Position numbers and translations under genes: made by a program
Part shown: one piece after another, positions 5,043 to 6,818 of the stretch
Position numbering within the stretch: the stretch's first letter is position 1
How the letters are laid out: each line of letters starts with the position of its first letter
DNA from: JBBSOW01 sp038259365
Lineage (GTDB): Bacteria; Actinomycetota; Actinomycetes; Propionibacteriales; Propionibacteriaceae
Reading direction: 5' to 3'
DNA length: 6,818 nt
NCBI GenBank assembly: GCA_038259365.1
Contig: JBBSOW010000147.1
Span: 1-6,818, forward strand
The notes under the pieces: generated by a model
Told to the model about the DNA's origin: nothing
Databases searched by the model: none
The model's input: only the letters and a program-made list of their open reading frames with translations

Positions 5043-6064
5043 GATCGCACCACCACTTTCCCGCTGGCGTTGGTCGCGGCCTGCTCGAAGGCTTGCGCCG
5101 CCTGGTCGAGATCGAACCGGGCGGTGATGATCTCACCCGCCGGAATCCTGCCGTTCACGGCCATCTCGACCGCCTTGGCGAAGTCCGCCTCGTTGTAGTT
5201 GGCCGACCCCTGCACCCGCAGCTCCCAGTCCTGGATGGGGCCCATCGGGAGCTGATAGTCCCCCGCGGGCACGCCCACGAGCACCAGGCTGCCGGCACGC
5301 CGCAGGACGTCGACGGCCTGCACCGCCGAGCGCGCGTTGGCGACGCAATCGAAGACGACATCGACCTCCCCGCCCGCGGCCCGCTTGACCTCCTCGACGA
5401 AGGAGTCGCCGGCCGCGTCCACCGCGGCGTCGGCCCCGTTGCGGGTGGCCCGCTCGCGCTTACCGGGATCGAGATCGCTCACCACGACCGTCTTCGCCCC
5501 ACCGGCCCGGGCGGCCAGCACCGTCAGAAGCCCGATGGTGCCGGCGCCGATGACCAACACCGCGCCGCCGTCGAGGTTCTCCCCGGCGATGCGGGCCGCG
5601 TGCACCGGGGTGGCCAGGCACTCGATGAGCACCCCCTCCTCGTCGGTGACCGAATCCGGGATGGGGTATAGATTCTCGGCGGGCGCCAGCACGCGCTCGG
5701 CCATGGCCCCGGGGTGGCTGCCGGAGGGATCGCAGCCGATCCACTGCAGGGTTTGGCAGGCGTTGCTGCGGTCGGCGACGCAGTTCACGCACGTCCCGCA
5801 CGGCACGTTCGGCTTGATCACCACGCGCTGGCCGGCCTCCAGACCCTGGACTCCCGAACCGAGGTCGTCCACCACCGCGATGGCCTCGTGGCCAGGAAAG
5901 TAGGGCAGGGTCAACATGGCGTGCTGGCCGGCCAGGGCGTGGGTGTCCGATCCGCAGATCCCCGTCAGGACCGGAGCCAACCGCACCTGTCCAGCAGCCG
6001 GGCTGGGAAGAGTTGCCTCCTGGACCTCGATGGTGCCTTCGGCCGTGGCTCGTACTCGCTTCAT
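5039..6064 (-). CDS. Zinc-dependent medium-chain alcohol/polyol dehydrogenase
   Basis: The product (341 residues) is a medium-chain dehydrogenase of the sorbitol/threonine/2,3-butanediol dehydrogenase branch. Catalytic zinc ligands are Cys37 (GICGSD), His59-Glu60 (GHE) and Glu149 (IECLATPVHA). Structural zinc is held by Cys89, Cys92, Cys95 and Cys103. The Rossmann motif is VIGAGTIGLL (171-180), and Asp197 at the end of strand 2 (VVVSDLD) indicates NAD(H). Both zinc sites are complete, so activity is likely. It would oxidise a secondary alcohol to a ketone in the cytosol; the substrate is unknown. The ATG at 6064 has AAGGAG (6077-6072) 7 nt upstream. The stop overlaps the SDR start (GTGA), making a two-enzyme operon. 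The membrane protein gene ends 72 nt upstream on the same strand and may belong to the same transcript. Confidence 0.94.
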   Translation of the reverse strand: MKRVRATAEGTIEVQEATLPSPAAGQVRLAPVLTGICGSDTHALAGQHAMLTLPYFPGHEAIAVVDDLGSGVQGLEAGQRVVIKPNVPCGTCVNCVADRSNACQTLQWIGCDPSGSHPGAMAERVLAPAENLYPIPDSVTDEEGVLIECLATPVHAARIAGENLDGGAVLVIGAGTIGLLTVLAARAGGAKTVVVSDLDPGKRERATRNGADAAVDAAGDSFVEEVKRAAGGEVDVVFDCVANARSAVQAVDVLRRAGSLVLVGVPAGDYQLPMGPIQDWELRVQGSANYNEADFAKAVEMAVNGRIPAGEIITARFDLDQAAQAFEQAATNASGKVVVRS

Positions 6065-6071
6065 GGAACCG

Positions 6072-6077
6072 CTCCTT
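6072..6077 (-). promoter_or_regulatory. Ribosome binding site of the zinc dehydrogenase gene
   Basis: AAGGAG on the minus strand, 7 nt before the ATG at 6064-6062, supports that start over internal ones. Confidence 0.75.
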
Positions 6078-6136
6078 AATCGAATGCCGCTAGCTTCCCA
6101 CGACGCGGATTCACCGCCTCGGGGGCGTGCCGCTTC

Positions 6137-6818
6137 TCACGTCCCCAGGCGGACGCCGACGTAGGCGTGGAAGATCTGGATCGCCAACGCCAGGGCAAAG
6201 AAGACGAACGGCGCTACCGTTGGTAGCGACGGTTCGACCAACCCCTTGTAGGGAACTCGCTGGATGAAGATGGTGAACATCGGAGCGAAGATCAACGAGG
6301 CGAAGCTGGCCAGCAACACCAAGAACAGCTCGGCGCCCGTCAGCTGCTGATCCGAGGTCAGGTTGAGCACCAGAGAGACCGCGACCATGATCCCCGTCGC
6401 CACCAGCCACGGAAAGATGCCCAGCGCCCGCATCTCGCCGGGGGTCTCGGCGGAGCGGCGGATCTCACGGCACAGCAGGTAGCTTAGGCTCAGCGTGCCG
6501 ACGGCCCCGAGGGGAAAGAGCACGACGGCGATCCAGCCGGGCAGGCCGAAATCGGTGATGGCGGCCGCGATGTCGCCCGGTCCGCCGGCGACGGCGGTCA
6601 TCAGATAGCCGAAGAAGTTCATCATCGAGGCCAACCCAAGCCACAGCGTCGCGGTCCTGGCGAAGCCGGGAGCGAGTCGCTGCGAGATCAGGTAGATCAC
6701 GAGGCCGCTGACCAGCGAAAAGAGGGGGCCCGCCAGCGCTTCGATCCCCGCCTCGGCGCTGGTCAGCTCCCCGACCGCGCCAGCGCTGCTGCTGCGGACC
6801 TCGGCGCCGCCCGCCAGC
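6137..6818 (-). CDS. Multi-pass membrane protein, possibly M50-like, 5' end outside window
   Basis: The frame is open from the right edge to TGA at 6139-6137, giving 226 visible residues. The GTG at 6700-6698 is internal, not the start, because homologous-looking sequence continues upstream. A hydrophilic piece (GAVGELTSAEAGIEAL) leads into AGPLFSLVSGLVIYLI. Further helices follow: LWLGLASMMNFFGYL, WIAVVLFPLGAVGTLSLSYLL, WLVATGIMVAVSLVL, ELFLVLLASFASLIFAPMFTIFI and VAPFVFFALALAIQIFHAYVG, about six in all. The ALAGPLFSL segment after a short soluble stretch, and a later NFFGYL, recall membrane proteins related to M50 site-2 metalloproteases, in which HExxH lies upstream. That part is outside the window, so the family is inference. 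The gene ends 72 nt before the zinc dehydrogenase gene. Confidence 0.8.
   Translation of the reverse strand, partial: LAGGAEVRSSSAGAVGELTSAEAGIEALAGPLFSLVSGLVIYLISQRLAPGFARTATLWLGLASMMNFFGYLMTAVAGGPGDIAAAITDFGLPGWIAVVLFPLGAVGTLSLSYLLCREIRRSAETPGEMRALGIFPWLVATGIMVAVSLVLNLTSDQQLTGAELFLVLLASFASLIFAPMFTIFIQRVPYKGLVEPSLPTVAPFVFFALALAIQIFHAYVGVRLGT

Noticed and set aside
5021..6079. Several plus-strand open frames opposite the dehydrogenases
   Set aside because: They are antisense to two well-recognised genes, rich in Arg/Gly/His and without RBS.
1..6818. CRISPR array, tRNA or rRNA
   Set aside because: No regularly spaced repeats, no cloverleaf with a GTTCGA-type T arm and no rRNA-like stretch were seen.

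Overview
This is a GC-rich window with GTG and TTG starts and tight ATGA/GTGA gene overlaps. A DUF1707 protein and IS110 and IS1380 transposase pieces also point to a high-GC actinobacterium (Mycobacteriales, Propionibacteriales or similar). The genus cannot be fixed from the sequence. The left third is a decayed accessory region and the right two thirds hold two intact gene sets.

Positions 1-2100 are a patchwork of mobile-element and gene remnants. They contain the C-terminal part of an IS110-family transposase (entering from the left edge), a non-coding stretch with two hairpins, the last ~44 codons of an IS1380-type transposase on the minus strand, a possible minus-strand Gly/Leu-rich membrane fragment, a GIY-YIG (T5orf172) nuclease domain that seems to have lost its N-terminal part, and a ~70-codon piece that looks like the end of an MFS transporter. 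The fragments abut one another, as expected after repeated insertion and deletion.

Positions 2165-4250 hold a small divergent locus. On the minus strand is a short acidic protein of 58 residues. On the plus strand is a compact unit: a five-helix membrane protein, a membrane-anchored SGNH/GDSL-like hydrolase overlapping it by ATGA, and a DUF1707 two-helix membrane protein 95 nt further on. In front of the plus-strand unit is a perfect 11-bp inverted repeat with a 3-bp spacer, an operator-like site of the kind bound by TetR-family repressors. No regulator gene lies in the window.

Positions 4284-6818 are all minus strand and read from right to left: a multi-pass membrane protein running off the right edge (possibly M50-like), a zinc-dependent NAD(H) medium-chain alcohol/polyol dehydrogenase, and a short-chain dehydrogenase overlapping it by GTGA. 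The two dehydrogenases are translationally coupled and probably act on the same sugar-alcohol or diol pathway. This set converges on the DUF1707 gene with only 33 nt between stop codons.

No CRISPR array, rRNA, tRNA or clearly new defence system was seen. The most distinctive items are the palindromic operator with its membrane protein/SGNH/DUF1707 cassette, the unannotated acidic micro-protein with its leader hairpin, the degenerate SGNH active site, and the remnant mosaic on the left.
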